In this document: in pieces, positions 18,729-27,139 of the stretch
How positions within the stretch are numbered: the first letter of the stretch is position 1
Layout: the number at the start of each line of letters is the position of its first letter
DNA from: Betaproteobacteria bacterium
GTDB lineage: Bacteria > Pseudomonadota > Gammaproteobacteria > Burkholderiales > SG8-41
Assembly: GCA_021732605.1 (NCBI GenBank)
Contig: JAKFUS010000005.1
Coordinates: forward strand, 1 to 33,721
DNA: 33,721 bases
Reading direction: 5' to 3'
Program-made: the position numbers and the translations under genes
Notes under the pieces: model-generated
Seen by the model: the letters and a program-made list of their open reading frames with translations, nothing else
Database searches by the model: none
What the model was told of the DNA's origin: nothing

Positions 18729-18980
18729 TCAGCGGGAAACCGGTGTACGGGGAGTGTCGGCTTCCAGCGCCGCAATCTTTTGTTCGAGCTCCGTGAGTTT
18801 GGCCCGCGTGCGCAGCAGGACTTCGCGCTGCACATCAAACTCCTCGCGCGTCACCAGGTCCAGTCGGCTGAACAGGCCGGCCAGCAGCGCCCGCAGGTTT
18901 TTTTCGATATCGGCTGCAGGTCCCTGTGCCAGCACGGCCTTCATTTTTTCGTTGATTTCATCGATCAGTTTCGGGTTCAT
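18729..18980 (-). CDS. ubiK: Ubiquinone biosynthesis accessory factor UbiK (BMFP domain)
   Basis: 83 residues. It starts MNPKLIDEINEKMKAVLAQGPAADIEKN and continues NLRALLAGLFSRLDLVTREEFDVQREVL, then a C-terminal coiled coil LLRTRAKLTELEQKIAALE. This is the BMFP (YqiC/UbiK) layout: an N-terminal amphipathic membrane-binding part and a trimerising coiled coil. UbiK assists aerobic ubiquinone synthesis with UbiJ. The frame is open further upstream to 19118, but ATG 18980 has GAGGT at correct spacing and matches the family start. It probably heads the minus-strand run ubiK-comM-transporter and lies divergent from the nitrogen-regulated porin operon. Confidence 0.92.
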   Translation of the reverse strand: MNPKLIDEINEKMKAVLAQGPAADIEKNLRALLAGLFSRLDLVTREEFDVQREVLLRTRAKLTELEQKIAALEADTPRTPVSR

Positions 18981-19083
18981 GCAGACCTCATTCGTGCCGT
19001 GTTGGGATCTTGATGTCAGTTTAACAAGCATTACCCTGCACGACCCGGAATCCACCATGTACGCATCACGCTGGGGCGGTTGC

Positions 19084-19098
19084 GCCGCAATATGGTGC
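19084..19098. promoter_or_regulatory. Secondary NtrC-like box
   Basis: GCCGC-AATAT-GGTGC, 8 of 10 matches to GCACC-N5-GGTGC. Its centre is 31 bases, about three helical turns, from the perfect box, close to the spacing of the paired NtrC sites at E. coli glnA. Confidence 0.45.
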
Positions 19099-19114
19099 GA
19101 GGGCAAGCAAGGAC

Positions 19115-19129
19115 GCACCGGATCGGTGC
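19115..19129. promoter_or_regulatory. NtrC binding site
   Basis: GCACC-GGATC-GGTGC is a perfect dyad matching the NtrC enhancer consensus. Its centre is about 95 bases upstream of the start point predicted from the sigma-54 promoter, a usual enhancer distance. Confidence 0.75.
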
Positions 19130-19161
19130 AATGACGCTGTGATTACAAACCAAAAAGTTTA

Positions 19162-19174
19162 TAACTATTTGTTT
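19162..19174 (-). promoter_or_regulatory. IHF-like site
   Basis: Minus strand AAACAAATAGTTA matches 8 of the 9 fixed bases of WATCAANNNNTTR. It lies between the NtrC boxes and the sigma-54 promoter, where a DNA bend is expected. It overlaps an 18-base inverted repeat (19167-19184, ATTTGTTT-TT-AAACAAAT) that could instead be a separate operator. Confidence 0.4.
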
Positions 19175-19190
19175 TTAAACAAATTTATAT

Positions 19191-19207
19191 CTGGCACGGT
19201 ACCTGCT
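19191..19207 (+). promoter_or_regulatory. Sigma-54 (-24/-12) promoter
   Basis: CTGGCACGGTACCTGCT matches YTGGCACGrNNNTTGCW. The invariant GG (19193-19194) and GC (19205-19206) are separated by exactly ten bases. Transcription would start near 19217, leaving a leader of about 45 bases before the porin ATG. Confidence 0.82.
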
Positions 19208-19261
19208 GAATGTCTGTCGCAGTTTTATTGCACCTGTGACTACACACTGAAAGGGAACAAC

Positions 19262-20083
19262 ATGTTTAAAAAGACCATCATCGCCGGACTCGTTGCCAGC
19301 GCCTTCGTACCCGCGTTTGCAACCGCTGCCGATTCGCCGCACACGCTGACCGGCAACATTGGTGTCTACAGCCAGTACATTTTCCGTGGCCTGACCCAGA
19401 CCAACAAGGATCCGGCGCTGCAAGGTGGCTTTGACTACAGCCACTCCAGCGGCTTCTATGCCGGCACCTGGATGTCGAACATCAGCTGGTTGACGGATTC
19501 GCCGGCGGCAACCGGGTATTCGAGCAGCAGTCTGGAAATGGACTTCTACGGCGGCTTCAAGGGCACCTTCGGCAAGAGCGATTTCGGCTACGACATCGGC
19601 CTGCTCCAGTATTACTATCCGGGCACCAAAAACACGGCAGCCCGGCCTTTCCCCGCGGGCATCGGCAAGGCTGACACGCTGGAACTGTATGGCGCACTGA
19701 CCTGGAAATGGCTGAGCGCGAAATATTCGCACAGCATCTCCGACAAGACTTTCGGGGTTGCAGACAGTGAGGGCACTTACTACTTCGATCTGTCAGCCAC
19801 CTTCCCTTTGACCGACAAAATCAACCTGATTGGCCACTACGGCATCCAGAAATTCAAAGGTGGCGCCGGAGCCTGCGGTGCCGGCGTAAGCAACGACACC
19901 TGCGCCTCTTACGATGACTGGAAGATCGGCGCAACGTACAGCCTGCCGAAGGATTTCACCATTGGCGGCTTTTTCACCGGGACCGACATGACCGCGGCGC
20001 AGAAAACCTTTTACACGAATGGTTCTGACAACCGCATGATCGGCAAAGACACGTTCACCGTCTTCCTGTCGAAAACCTTCTAA
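19262..20083 (+). CDS. TorF-family (Gcw_chp) outer-membrane porin
   Basis: 273 residues. The signal peptide MFKKTIIAGLVASAFVPAFA-TAA is followed by a mature start DSPHTLTGNIGVYSQYIFRGLTQT, the hallmark of the Gcw_chp/TorF putative porin family. Alternating hydrophobic strands, aromatic girdles (YSSSSLEMDFYGGF) and a C-terminal phenylalanine (FLSKTF) fit a beta-barrel. A single cysteine pair lies in GACGAGVSNDTC. The frame opens at 19139, but ATG 19262 follows AAAGGGAA and begins the signal peptide. It is the first gene after a sigma-54/NtrC promoter, 69 bases ahead of glnK. It likely helps take up ammonium or small nitrogen compounds across the outer membrane when nitrogen is scarce; this is inferred from context, as the family is poorly characterised. 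Confidence 0.85.
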   Translation: MFKKTIIAGLVASAFVPAFATAADSPHTLTGNIGVYSQYIFRGLTQTNKDPALQGGFDYSHSSGFYAGTWMSNISWLTDSPAATGYSSSSLEMDFYGGFKGTFGKSDFGYDIGLLQYYYPGTKNTAARPFPAGIGKADTLELYGALTWKWLSAKYSHSISDKTFGVADSEGTYYFDLSATFPLTDKINLIGHYGIQKFKGGAGACGAGVSNDTCASYDDWKIGATYSLPKDFTIGGFFTGTDMTAAQKTFYTNGSDNRMIGKDTFTVFLSKTF

Positions 20084-20095
20084 TCCACTGTCTGA

Positions 20096-20491
<396 letters not shown>

Positions 20492-20503
20492 TTGGAGAAC
20501 AAG

Positions 20504-21988
<1,485 letters not shown>

Positions 21989-22018
21989 CTCCGTATTCGG
22001 AGAATCTTCCTGAGTTTT

Positions 22019-22046
22019 GCGGGCGCTTCGGCGCCCGCTTTTTTTT
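22019..22046 (+). terminator. Intrinsic terminator of the porin-glnK-amtB operon
   Basis: GCGGGCGC-TTCG-GCGCCCGC is an 8-bp perfect stem with a stable TTCG loop, followed by eight T residues. A smaller CTCCG/CGGAG stem lies just after the amtB stop (21989-22002). Confidence 0.93.
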
Positions 22047-22105
22047 GGCCAGGGCCTTGGTGACCGGCCCCGGGACGGCCGGCCGGGGTGGCCACGTGGA
22101 TCAGC

Positions 22106-22111
22106 TACAAT
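22106..22111 (+). promoter_or_regulatory. -10-like TACAAT of gshA
   Basis: TACAAT ends nine bases before the gshA ATG, predicting a leader of only a few bases. No good -35 lies 17 bases upstream, in GC-rich sequence, and there is no Shine-Dalgarno. Confidence 0.35.
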
Positions 22112-22120
22112 CTCCAAACC

Positions 22121-23425
22121 ATGACCGTCCCCCGCCTGACTACCGCACTGACCGGCCCTCTGCAGGAACTCGAGAGCCATATCCTCAAGTCGACTTCCAC
22201 TATCGAGCACTGGCTGCGCAGCCAGTGGCAGGAACATACTGCGCCGTTCTATGCGTCGGTGGATTTGCGTAACGCCGGTTTCAAGCTGGCTCCTGTCGAC
22301 ACCAATCTGTTCCCGGGCGGCTTCAACAACCTGAATCCGGATTTCCATACGCTGTGTGTGCAGGCAGCGATGTCAGCCATCGAAAAAGCCTGTCCTGACG
22401 CCCACGGCATCGTGCTGGTCCCGGAAAACCACACCCGCAACCAGTTTTATCTGCAGAACGTGGAAAAACTCGCCACGATACTGCGCCACGCCGGTGTCGA
22501 AGTCCGCGTCGGCAGCCTGCTGCCGGAAATCACTGCCGCCACCGACCTCGAATTGCCCAACGGCACGACCTTGCGCTTGGAGCCGCTGCGACGGGTAGGC
22601 AACCGCCTGCAGGTCGGCGACTTCGATCCCTGTGTGGTGCTGCTCAACAACGACCTTTCCGGCGGTGTGCCGACGATCCTGCAGGGCCTCGAACAGACAG
22701 TATTGCCGCCGGTGCATGCCGGCTGGGCGACGCGCCGCAAGTCGGCGCACTTTGCCGCGTACGACGACGTGACCCGTGATTTCGCCCAACTGATCGGCAT
22801 CGATCCCTGGGTCATCAATCCGTATTTCGAGAAATGCGGCAAGATCAACTTCCGCGAGCGGGTGGGCGAGGAATGCCTGGAAGGTTATGTCTCGGAAATT
22901 CTTGGTGACATCCGCAAAAAGTATGCGGAGTACGGTATTACCGAGGAGCCGTTCGTAATCGTCAAGGCCGATGCCGGCACCTACGGCATGGGCATCATGA
23001 CCGTCAAGGATCCGTCCGAGGTCAAGGGCCTCAACCGCAAGCAGCGCAACAAGATGGCGGTGGTCAAGGAAGGCCTCGAAGTACACGACGTGATCGTGCA
23101 GGAAGGTGTTTACTCCTTCGAAACCGTCGGTGATTCCGTTGCCGAGCCCGTGGTCTACATGATCGACCATTTTGTTGTTGGCGGTTTCTACCGTGTGCAC
23201 ACCGAACGCGGCAAGGACCAGAATCTCAACGCGCCGGGCATGCATTTCGTACCGCTGGCGTTCGCCGAACCCTGCTCGTCGCCGAACCCGAACGACCCGG
23301 GCTGCCCGCCGAACCGCTTCTACTCCTACGGGGTCATTGCGCGGCTGGCACTGCTCGCCGCCTCCCTTGAAATCGAGCGCACGGAACCCGCAGCCGAACC
23401 GGCACTGCTGCGCGCGGCGACATGA
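22121..23425 (+). CDS. gshA: Glutamate-cysteine ligase (proteobacterial GshA of the non-E. coli type)
   Basis: 434 residues. First step of glutathione synthesis: ATP-dependent joining of the glutamate gamma-carboxyl to cysteine. The segment FYASVDLRNAGFKLAPVDTN and the following LFPGGFNNL are the signature of the GshA type found in beta-proteobacteria and acidithiobacilli, distinct from E. coli GshA. IVKADAGTYGMGIMTVK resembles an ATP-grasp nucleotide site, and SPNPNDPGCPPNRFYSYGVIARLALLAASLE is the conserved C-terminus. A GTG at 22088 is possible, but ATG 22121 matches family starts and lies just after a -10-like box. It overlaps gshB by four bases (ATGA), so the two are co-translated. Confidence 0.93.
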   Translation: MTVPRLTTALTGPLQELESHILKSTSTIEHWLRSQWQEHTAPFYASVDLRNAGFKLAPVDTNLFPGGFNNLNPDFHTLCVQAAMSAIEKACPDAHGIVLVPENHTRNQFYLQNVEKLATILRHAGVEVRVGSLLPEITAATDLELPNGTTLRLEPLRRVGNRLQVGDFDPCVVLLNNDLSGGVPTILQGLEQTVLPPVHAGWATRRKSAHFAAYDDVTRDFAQLIGIDPWVINPYFEKCGKINFRERVGEECLEGYVSEILGDIRKKYAEYGITEEPFVIVKADAGTYGMGIMTVKDPSEVKGLNRKQRNKMAVVKEGLEVHDVIVQEGVYSFETVGDSVAEPVVYMIDHFVVGGFYRVHTERGKDQNLNAPGMHFVPLAFAEPCSSPNPNDPGCPPNRFYSYGVIARLALLAASLEIERTEPAAEPALLRAAT

Positions 23426-24360
23426 AGCTGGCCTTCGTCGTCGATCCGCTCGACGAGTTCAAGCTGGAGAAGGACACCACTTTCGCGATCATGCGCGAGG
23501 CCGCGGCGCAGGGCCATGCACTGTACGCGCTGCAACAGGAAGACCTGGCCTGGCACAAGCAGAGCGTCACCGGCTATGCCGCCCGCCTGCACCTGACCGG
23601 CGAAACCCCCGGCTGGTACCGGCTTGATCCTCCGCTCGAAACAGCGCTGGAAAAATTCGATGCGGTGCTGATGCGCAAGGATCCGCCCTTCGACATGGAG
23701 TACGTCTACAGCACGTACCTGCTGGAAATCGCCGAACGCCGTGGCGCACGCGTGTTCAACCGCCCGCAGGCGATCCGTGATTACAACGAAAAAATGGCCA
23801 TCGCGCGCTTTGCCGAATTCACCGCACCGACACTGGTCACGCGACGCACAGAACTGCTGCACGGCTTTTTGCATGAACATAGCGACATCATCCTCAAGCC
23901 CCTGGACGGCATGGGCGGGTCCTCGGTGTTCCGGGTGCGGCGTGATGACCCCAACCTCAATGTGATCATCGAGACACTGACCAGTGACGGTGCGCGCACG
24001 ATCATGGCCCAGCGTTACATTCCTGAAATCCGCGCCGGCGACAAACGTGTGCTGGTGATCGGGGGTGAACCCGTGCCTTACTGTCTCGCCCGCACCCCCA
24101 AAGCCGGCGAGACCCGCGGCAATCTTGCGGCAGGTGGCACCGGGGTCGCCCGCGAACTGACGGCGCGAGACCGCCTCATTGCCGAAACCCTGGGACCGCA
24201 ACTGACCGCAGCCGGATTACTGCTGGTCGGCCTGGATGTGATTGGCGACTATCTCACCGAGGTCAATGTCACCAGCCCCACCTGTTTTCAGGAAATTACC
24301 CAGCAGTCGGGCTTTAATGTTTCCGCCATGTTATTGAATAAAATGGAAAAATTGATTTAA
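23422..24360 (+). CDS. gshB: Glutathione synthetase
   Basis: 312 residues, the family length. Adds glycine to gamma-glutamylcysteine using ATP. The N-terminal domain starts MKLAFVVDPLDEFKLEKDTT. LMRKDPPFDMEYVYSTYLLE is diagnostic of GshB, and the ATP-grasp portion has ILKPLDGMGGSSVFR, QRYIPEIRAGDKRVLVI, and GLDVIGDYLTEVNVTSPTC carrying the metal ligands. It is coupled to gshA by the ATGA overlap. The next gene begins 96 bases downstream; that gap shows small inverted repeats but no firm terminator, so read-through to the PTS genes is possible. Confidence 0.96.
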   Translation: MKLAFVVDPLDEFKLEKDTTFAIMREAAAQGHALYALQQEDLAWHKQSVTGYAARLHLTGETPGWYRLDPPLETALEKFDAVLMRKDPPFDMEYVYSTYLLEIAERRGARVFNRPQAIRDYNEKMAIARFAEFTAPTLVTRRTELLHGFLHEHSDIILKPLDGMGGSSVFRVRRDDPNLNVIIETLTSDGARTIMAQRYIPEIRAGDKRVLVIGGEPVPYCLARTPKAGETRGNLAAGGTGVARELTARDRLIAETLGPQLTAAGLLLVGLDVIGDYLTEVNVTSPTCFQEITQQSGFNVSAMLLNKMEKLI

Positions 24361-24456
24361 TTGCAATCGGGGACTGTTTGCGCAACACCCTATGTTGCAG
24401 CGCAAGAACAGGGCGCGTAGAGTATGGCGCTTTCGTGACAGGAACCCGGTAAAGCT
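24361..24456 (+). other. gshB - PTS IIA spacer
   Basis: Contains short complementary segments (GCGCAACA at 24380-24387 and TGTTGCAGCGC at 24403-24413) able to form a loose stem, and no T-run. No clear promoter was seen. Confidence 0.3.
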
Positions 24457-24879
24457 ATGATCGGCATACTGATTATCAGCCACGGCACTTTGGGCGAAAG
24501 CCTGATCCACTGCGCCAGCCACATGCTCAACAAACGGCCGGGACGACTACGCCAGCTCGGCGTCACCGCCCAGGACGACCCGGTGCTGCTGGTGCCGCAG
24601 GCGCGCAAAATGGTCAAAGAGCTGGATGAAGGCGACGGCGTGCTGGTGCTGACCGACATGTATGGTGGCTCACCGTCCAACATCGCGGCCAAACTGGTGA
24701 TCCCGGGCAAGGTGGAAGCGGTCGCCGGCGTCAACCTGCCGATGCTGGTGCGCGCTCTGACCTATCGCGACAAATCGCTGGCCATCATGATGACCAAAGC
24801 CATCAGCGGCGGCTGCGAAGGCGTGCTGAGAGTGCCCCCGACCTTTGTCGCGATTCACAATGTTGCAACAGGAAGTTGA
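24457..24879 (+). CDS. PTS system mannose-family EIIA domain protein
   Basis: 140 residues. MIGILIISHGTLGESL carries the phosphorylated His9 of the mannose-type EIIA fold. The central VLVLTDMYGGSPSNIAAKL matches the conserved DxxGGSP motif of EIIA-Man. It is a stand-alone IIA with no IIB, IIC or IID domain, as in other betaproteobacteria with an incomplete PTS where it receives phosphate from HPr and acts as a regulator. The Shine-Dalgarno AGGAA lies somewhat far upstream. It overlaps the start of ptsH by 20 bases, a sign of tight coupling. Confidence 0.9.
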   Translation: MIGILIISHGTLGESLIHCASHMLNKRPGRLRQLGVTAQDDPVLLVPQARKMVKELDEGDGVLVLTDMYGGSPSNIAAKLVIPGKVEAVAGVNLPMLVRALTYRDKSLAIMMTKAISGGCEGVLRVPPTFVAIHNVATGS

Positions 24880-25129
24880 GATCATCAACAAGCTCGGGCT
24901 GCACGCCCGGGCTTCCGCAAAACTCACCCAGACTGCCGGCAGCTATGCCAGCGCTGTCTGGCTGAGCCGTAACGGACGCCGCGTCAATGCCAAGAGCATC
25001 ATGGGTGTCATGATGCTGGCCGCGGCGAAGGGCTCGAAAATCGTCATTGAAACCGAGGGTGCCGACGAAGCCGCAGCCATGCAGGCCCTGCAAAGTCTGA
25101 TCGCCGACCGATTCGGCGAGGGGGAGTGA
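24860..25129 (+). CDS. ptsH: Phosphocarrier protein HPr
   Basis: 89 residues. The active-site His15 lies in NKLGLHARASAKL, and Ser46 in NAKSIMGVMMLAA is the position phosphorylated by HPr kinase. Both are intact, so both energy transfer and Ser46 control are possible. A TTG at 24845 is in frame, but ATG 24860 gives the standard length and numbering. It lies inside the end of the IIA gene and ahead of ptsI, separated from it by a 97-base spacer with a long imperfect hairpin. Confidence 0.95.
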   Translation: MLQQEVEIINKLGLHARASAKLTQTAGSYASAVWLSRNGRRVNAKSIMGVMMLAAAKGSKIVIETEGADEAAAMQALQSLIADRFGEGE

Positions 25130-25140
25130 AGCCGGTTCCG

Positions 25141-25220
25141 AGTGCAGAATGCAAAATGCGGAGTTGACTGCACACCGTTGGTAGTTTTAACTCTGCATTC
25201 ATCACTTCGCGTTCTGCACT
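25141..25220. repeat. Long imperfect inverted repeat between ptsH and ptsI
   Basis: Outer arms 25141-25152 and 25209-25220 are complementary at 11 of 12 positions; inner arms 25156-25165 and 25189-25198 at 9 of 10. The remaining 23 bases form the loop. It fills almost the whole spacer and ends 6 bases before the ptsI ATG. It is built from repeated TGCAGAATGC/TGCATTC-like words, unlike the neighbouring coding sequence. This looks like a small dispersed (REP- or MITE-like) element or an mRNA stem loop controlling EI output. Other copies cannot be checked within this window. Confidence 0.55.
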
Positions 25221-25226
25221 GCCCTT

Positions 25227-26954
25227 ATGAGTTTTACCATCCACGGCATCGGCGTTTCAGGCGGCATTGCCATCGGCCATGCACACCTGGTTTCCCACAC
25301 CAAGCTGGAGGTGTCGCATTACGACGTGCCAGCGACCCAGCTGGCGGAAGAAACCGCGCGCTTTGACCGCGCCGTCAATACGGTGCGCGGTGAACTTGAG
25401 AATCTGCGCGGTGCTGTCCCCGCCGGGGCTCCGGCGGAGTTCGCGGCATTTATCGATCTGCACCTGATGATTCTCGGGGACACCACATTGTCCGTGGTAC
25501 CGCGGGCCATTATCGAAAACGAGCGCTGCAACGCCGAGTGGGCGCTGAAAATCCAGACCGACGAACTGCTGCAGCAGTTTGACGCGATCGAGGACAGTTA
25601 CCTGCGCGAACGCCGCACCGACGTCATTCAGGTCGCGCAGCGGGTGATGAAAGCGCTGTCAGGACAACCCGGTTACGTGCCGCCACCGGCGGGCGACTCC
25701 GACCGCAACCTGGTGCTGGTGGCGCACGACCTGTCGCCGGCCGACGTCGTGCTGTTCAAGCAGCACCAGTTCGCGAGCTTTGTCACCGACCTCGGTGGCG
25801 CCACCTCGCACACTGCGATCGTCGCGCGCAGCTTGAACATCCCCTGCATCGTCGCGCTGCATCACGCGCGCCAGCTGGTGCGCGAGAACGAGATCATCAT
25901 CGTCGACGGCACGCAGGGCGTGATCATCATTGATCCCGATCCGCAGGTGCTCGCTGAATACCAGCTACGCCAGCGTGAATTCGGTCTGGAGCGGCAGAAA
26001 CTCAAGCGCTTGCGCGACACCCCGGCGCGCACGCTCGACGGCGCCGACATTGAGCTCTACGCCAATATCGAACTGCCCGGCGACGTCGCACTGGCGGTGG
26101 AAAGCGGTGCCACCGGCATCGGCCTGTTCCGCACCGAATTCCTGTTCCTGAACCGTCCTGAACTGCCGGGCGAAGACGAACAGTTCGAAGCCTATCGCAA
26201 GGTGATGGAGGAAATGGGCGGCAGGCCGGTGACCATACGCACCTACGACCTGGGCGCCGACAAACAGATCGACGATACCGCGCGCCTCGCACCCAACCCC
26301 GCCCTCGGGCTGCGCGCGATCCGCCTGTGCCTGACCGAGCCAAAACGTTTCATCACCCAGTTGCGCGCGATGCTGCGGGCGTCCAACTACGGCAAAATGA
26401 AAATACTGATCCCGATGCTGATGAACGCATCCGAGGTCGACCAGGCACTGCTGCTGCTGGACCAGGCCAAACGGAGCCTCGACGCGGAAGGCGTTGCCTA
26501 CGACCGCAACATCCCTGTCGGCGGCATGGTGGAAATCCCCGCGGCTGCGCTGGCGCTGGGTCTGCTGACCAAACGCCTGGATTTCCTCTCGGTCGGGACC
26601 AACGACCTGATCCAGTACCTGCTCGCCATCGACCGCACCGACGACACGGTGGCCCACCTTTACGATCCGCTGCACCCCGCAGTACTGACGCTGCTCGCGC
26701 ATATTTTCGCGACCGCCGGCAAATCGCGGATTCCGGTCGCGGTTTGCGGCGAGATGGCCGGTGACGTGGCGCTGACGCGCTTGCTGCTGGGCCTCGGCCT
26801 GCGGCAGTTTTCCATGCACTCGGCGCACCTGCCCGACATCAAGCAGCGCGTGCTCAAGACCAGTCTCGCGGATACCCGCCCGATCGCAAAAAAAATGCTG
26901 CGTGCGACGGATTCCGCAAAATTGCGCGGCATGCTTGAAAAACTCAATGCCTGA
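25227..26954 (+). CDS. ptsI: Phosphoenolpyruvate-protein phosphotransferase (PTS enzyme I)
   Basis: 575 residues, full length. Takes phosphate from PEP and passes it to HPr. The N-terminal domain starts FTIHGIGVSGGIAIGHA. The phospho-histidine domain has GGATSHTAIVARSL with active-site His195. The C-terminal PEP-binding barrel shows GATGIGLFRTEFLFLNRP, TIRTYDLGADKQ, NPALGLRAIRLCL, LSVGTNDLIQYLLAIDR and VAVCGEMAGD with the catalytic cysteine. With only a IIA and HPr nearby the relay is probably regulatory rather than for sugar uptake. No Shine-Dalgarno precedes the ATG; the hairpin spacer ends just before it, so translation may depend on that structure. Confidence 0.96.
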   Translation: MSFTIHGIGVSGGIAIGHAHLVSHTKLEVSHYDVPATQLAEETARFDRAVNTVRGELENLRGAVPAGAPAEFAAFIDLHLMILGDTTLSVVPRAIIENERCNAEWALKIQTDELLQQFDAIEDSYLRERRTDVIQVAQRVMKALSGQPGYVPPPAGDSDRNLVLVAHDLSPADVVLFKQHQFASFVTDLGGATSHTAIVARSLNIPCIVALHHARQLVRENEIIIVDGTQGVIIIDPDPQVLAEYQLRQREFGLERQKLKRLRDTPARTLDGADIELYANIELPGDVALAVESGATGIGLFRTEFLFLNRPELPGEDEQFEAYRKVMEEMGGRPVTIRTYDLGADKQIDDTARLAPNPALGLRAIRLCLTEPKRFITQLRAMLRASNYGKMKILIPMLMNASEVDQALLLLDQAKRSLDAEGVAYDRNIPVGGMVEIPAAALALGLLTKRLDFLSVGTNDLIQYLLAIDRTDDTVAHLYDPLHPAVLTLLAHIFATAGKSRIPVAVCGEMAGDVALTRLLLGLGLRQFSMHSAHLPDIKQRVLKTSLADTRPIAKKMLRATDSAKLRGMLEKLNA

Positions 26955-26986
26955 CTTGATTGATTTCCGGAGCGATCGTCACGCAT

Positions 26987-27015
26987 TTGACAAGCCCGTG
27001 CACCGCAGGTAACGT
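26987..27015 (+). promoter_or_regulatory. Sigma-70 promoter of the metX riboswitch transcript
   Basis: A perfect -35 TTGACA (26987-26992), a 17-base spacer, and -10 TAACGT (27010-27015, 3 of 6). The predicted start near 27022 lies only a few bases before the riboswitch aptamer, as expected. Confidence 0.6.
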
Positions 27016-27028
27016 AGCTTCATAGTTT

Positions 27029-27080
27029 TCGCGCCGATTTGAGTTCAGCTTGCGGGCGCGCAATAAATCCGGCTAAAGAG
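27029..27080 (+). ncRNA. SAM-II riboswitch aptamer upstream of metX
   Basis: The segment matches the SAM-II pseudoknot pattern. P1 is CGCGCC (27030-27035) paired with GGCGCG (27055-27060). The pseudoknot strand GATTT (27036-27040) pairs with AAATC (27065-27069). The conserved 3' GCTAAA is at 27072-27077, and the linker ATAAAT between P1 and GCTAAA is kept. SAM-II elements bind S-adenosylmethionine and switch off methionine-synthesis genes such as metX, which follows here. The class is best known from alphaproteobacteria. Confidence 0.88.
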
Positions 27081-27106
27081 ATCGCATTCTCGTAATTTCG
27101 ATTCTC

Positions 27107-27139
27107 AAGACCCCGGTGCGCGAGCTTCGGGGTTTTTTT
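27107..27139 (+). terminator. Terminator-like hairpin whose 3' arm holds the metX Shine-Dalgarno
   Basis: AAGACCCCG (27107-27115) can pair with CGGGGTTTT (27128-27136), followed by T residues to 27139 (seven T in all at 27133-27139) and directly by the metX ATG. The GGGG of the 3' arm is the only Shine-Dalgarno in sight, seven bases before the ATG. The same hairpin could therefore stop transcription or hide the ribosome site. It lies 26 bases after the SAM-II aptamer. Confidence 0.7.

Larger units (their letters stand above)
18981..19261 (+). promoter_or_regulatory. Nitrogen-regulated control region of the porin-glnK-amtB operon
   Basis: A 281-base non-coding stretch with, in order, a weaker NtrC-like box (19084-19098), a perfect NtrC-like box (19115-19129), an IHF-like match (19162-19174, minus strand) inside an AT-rich segment, and a -24/-12 sigma-54 promoter (19191-19207). 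Its left end must also hold the ubiK promoter on the minus strand, which I could not pinpoint. Confidence 0.75.

Noticed and set aside
24457-26954. A complete sugar-uptake PTS
   Set aside because: Only EIIA, HPr and EI are present; no IIB, IIC or IID membrane domains lie in the window, so a regulatory relay is more likely.
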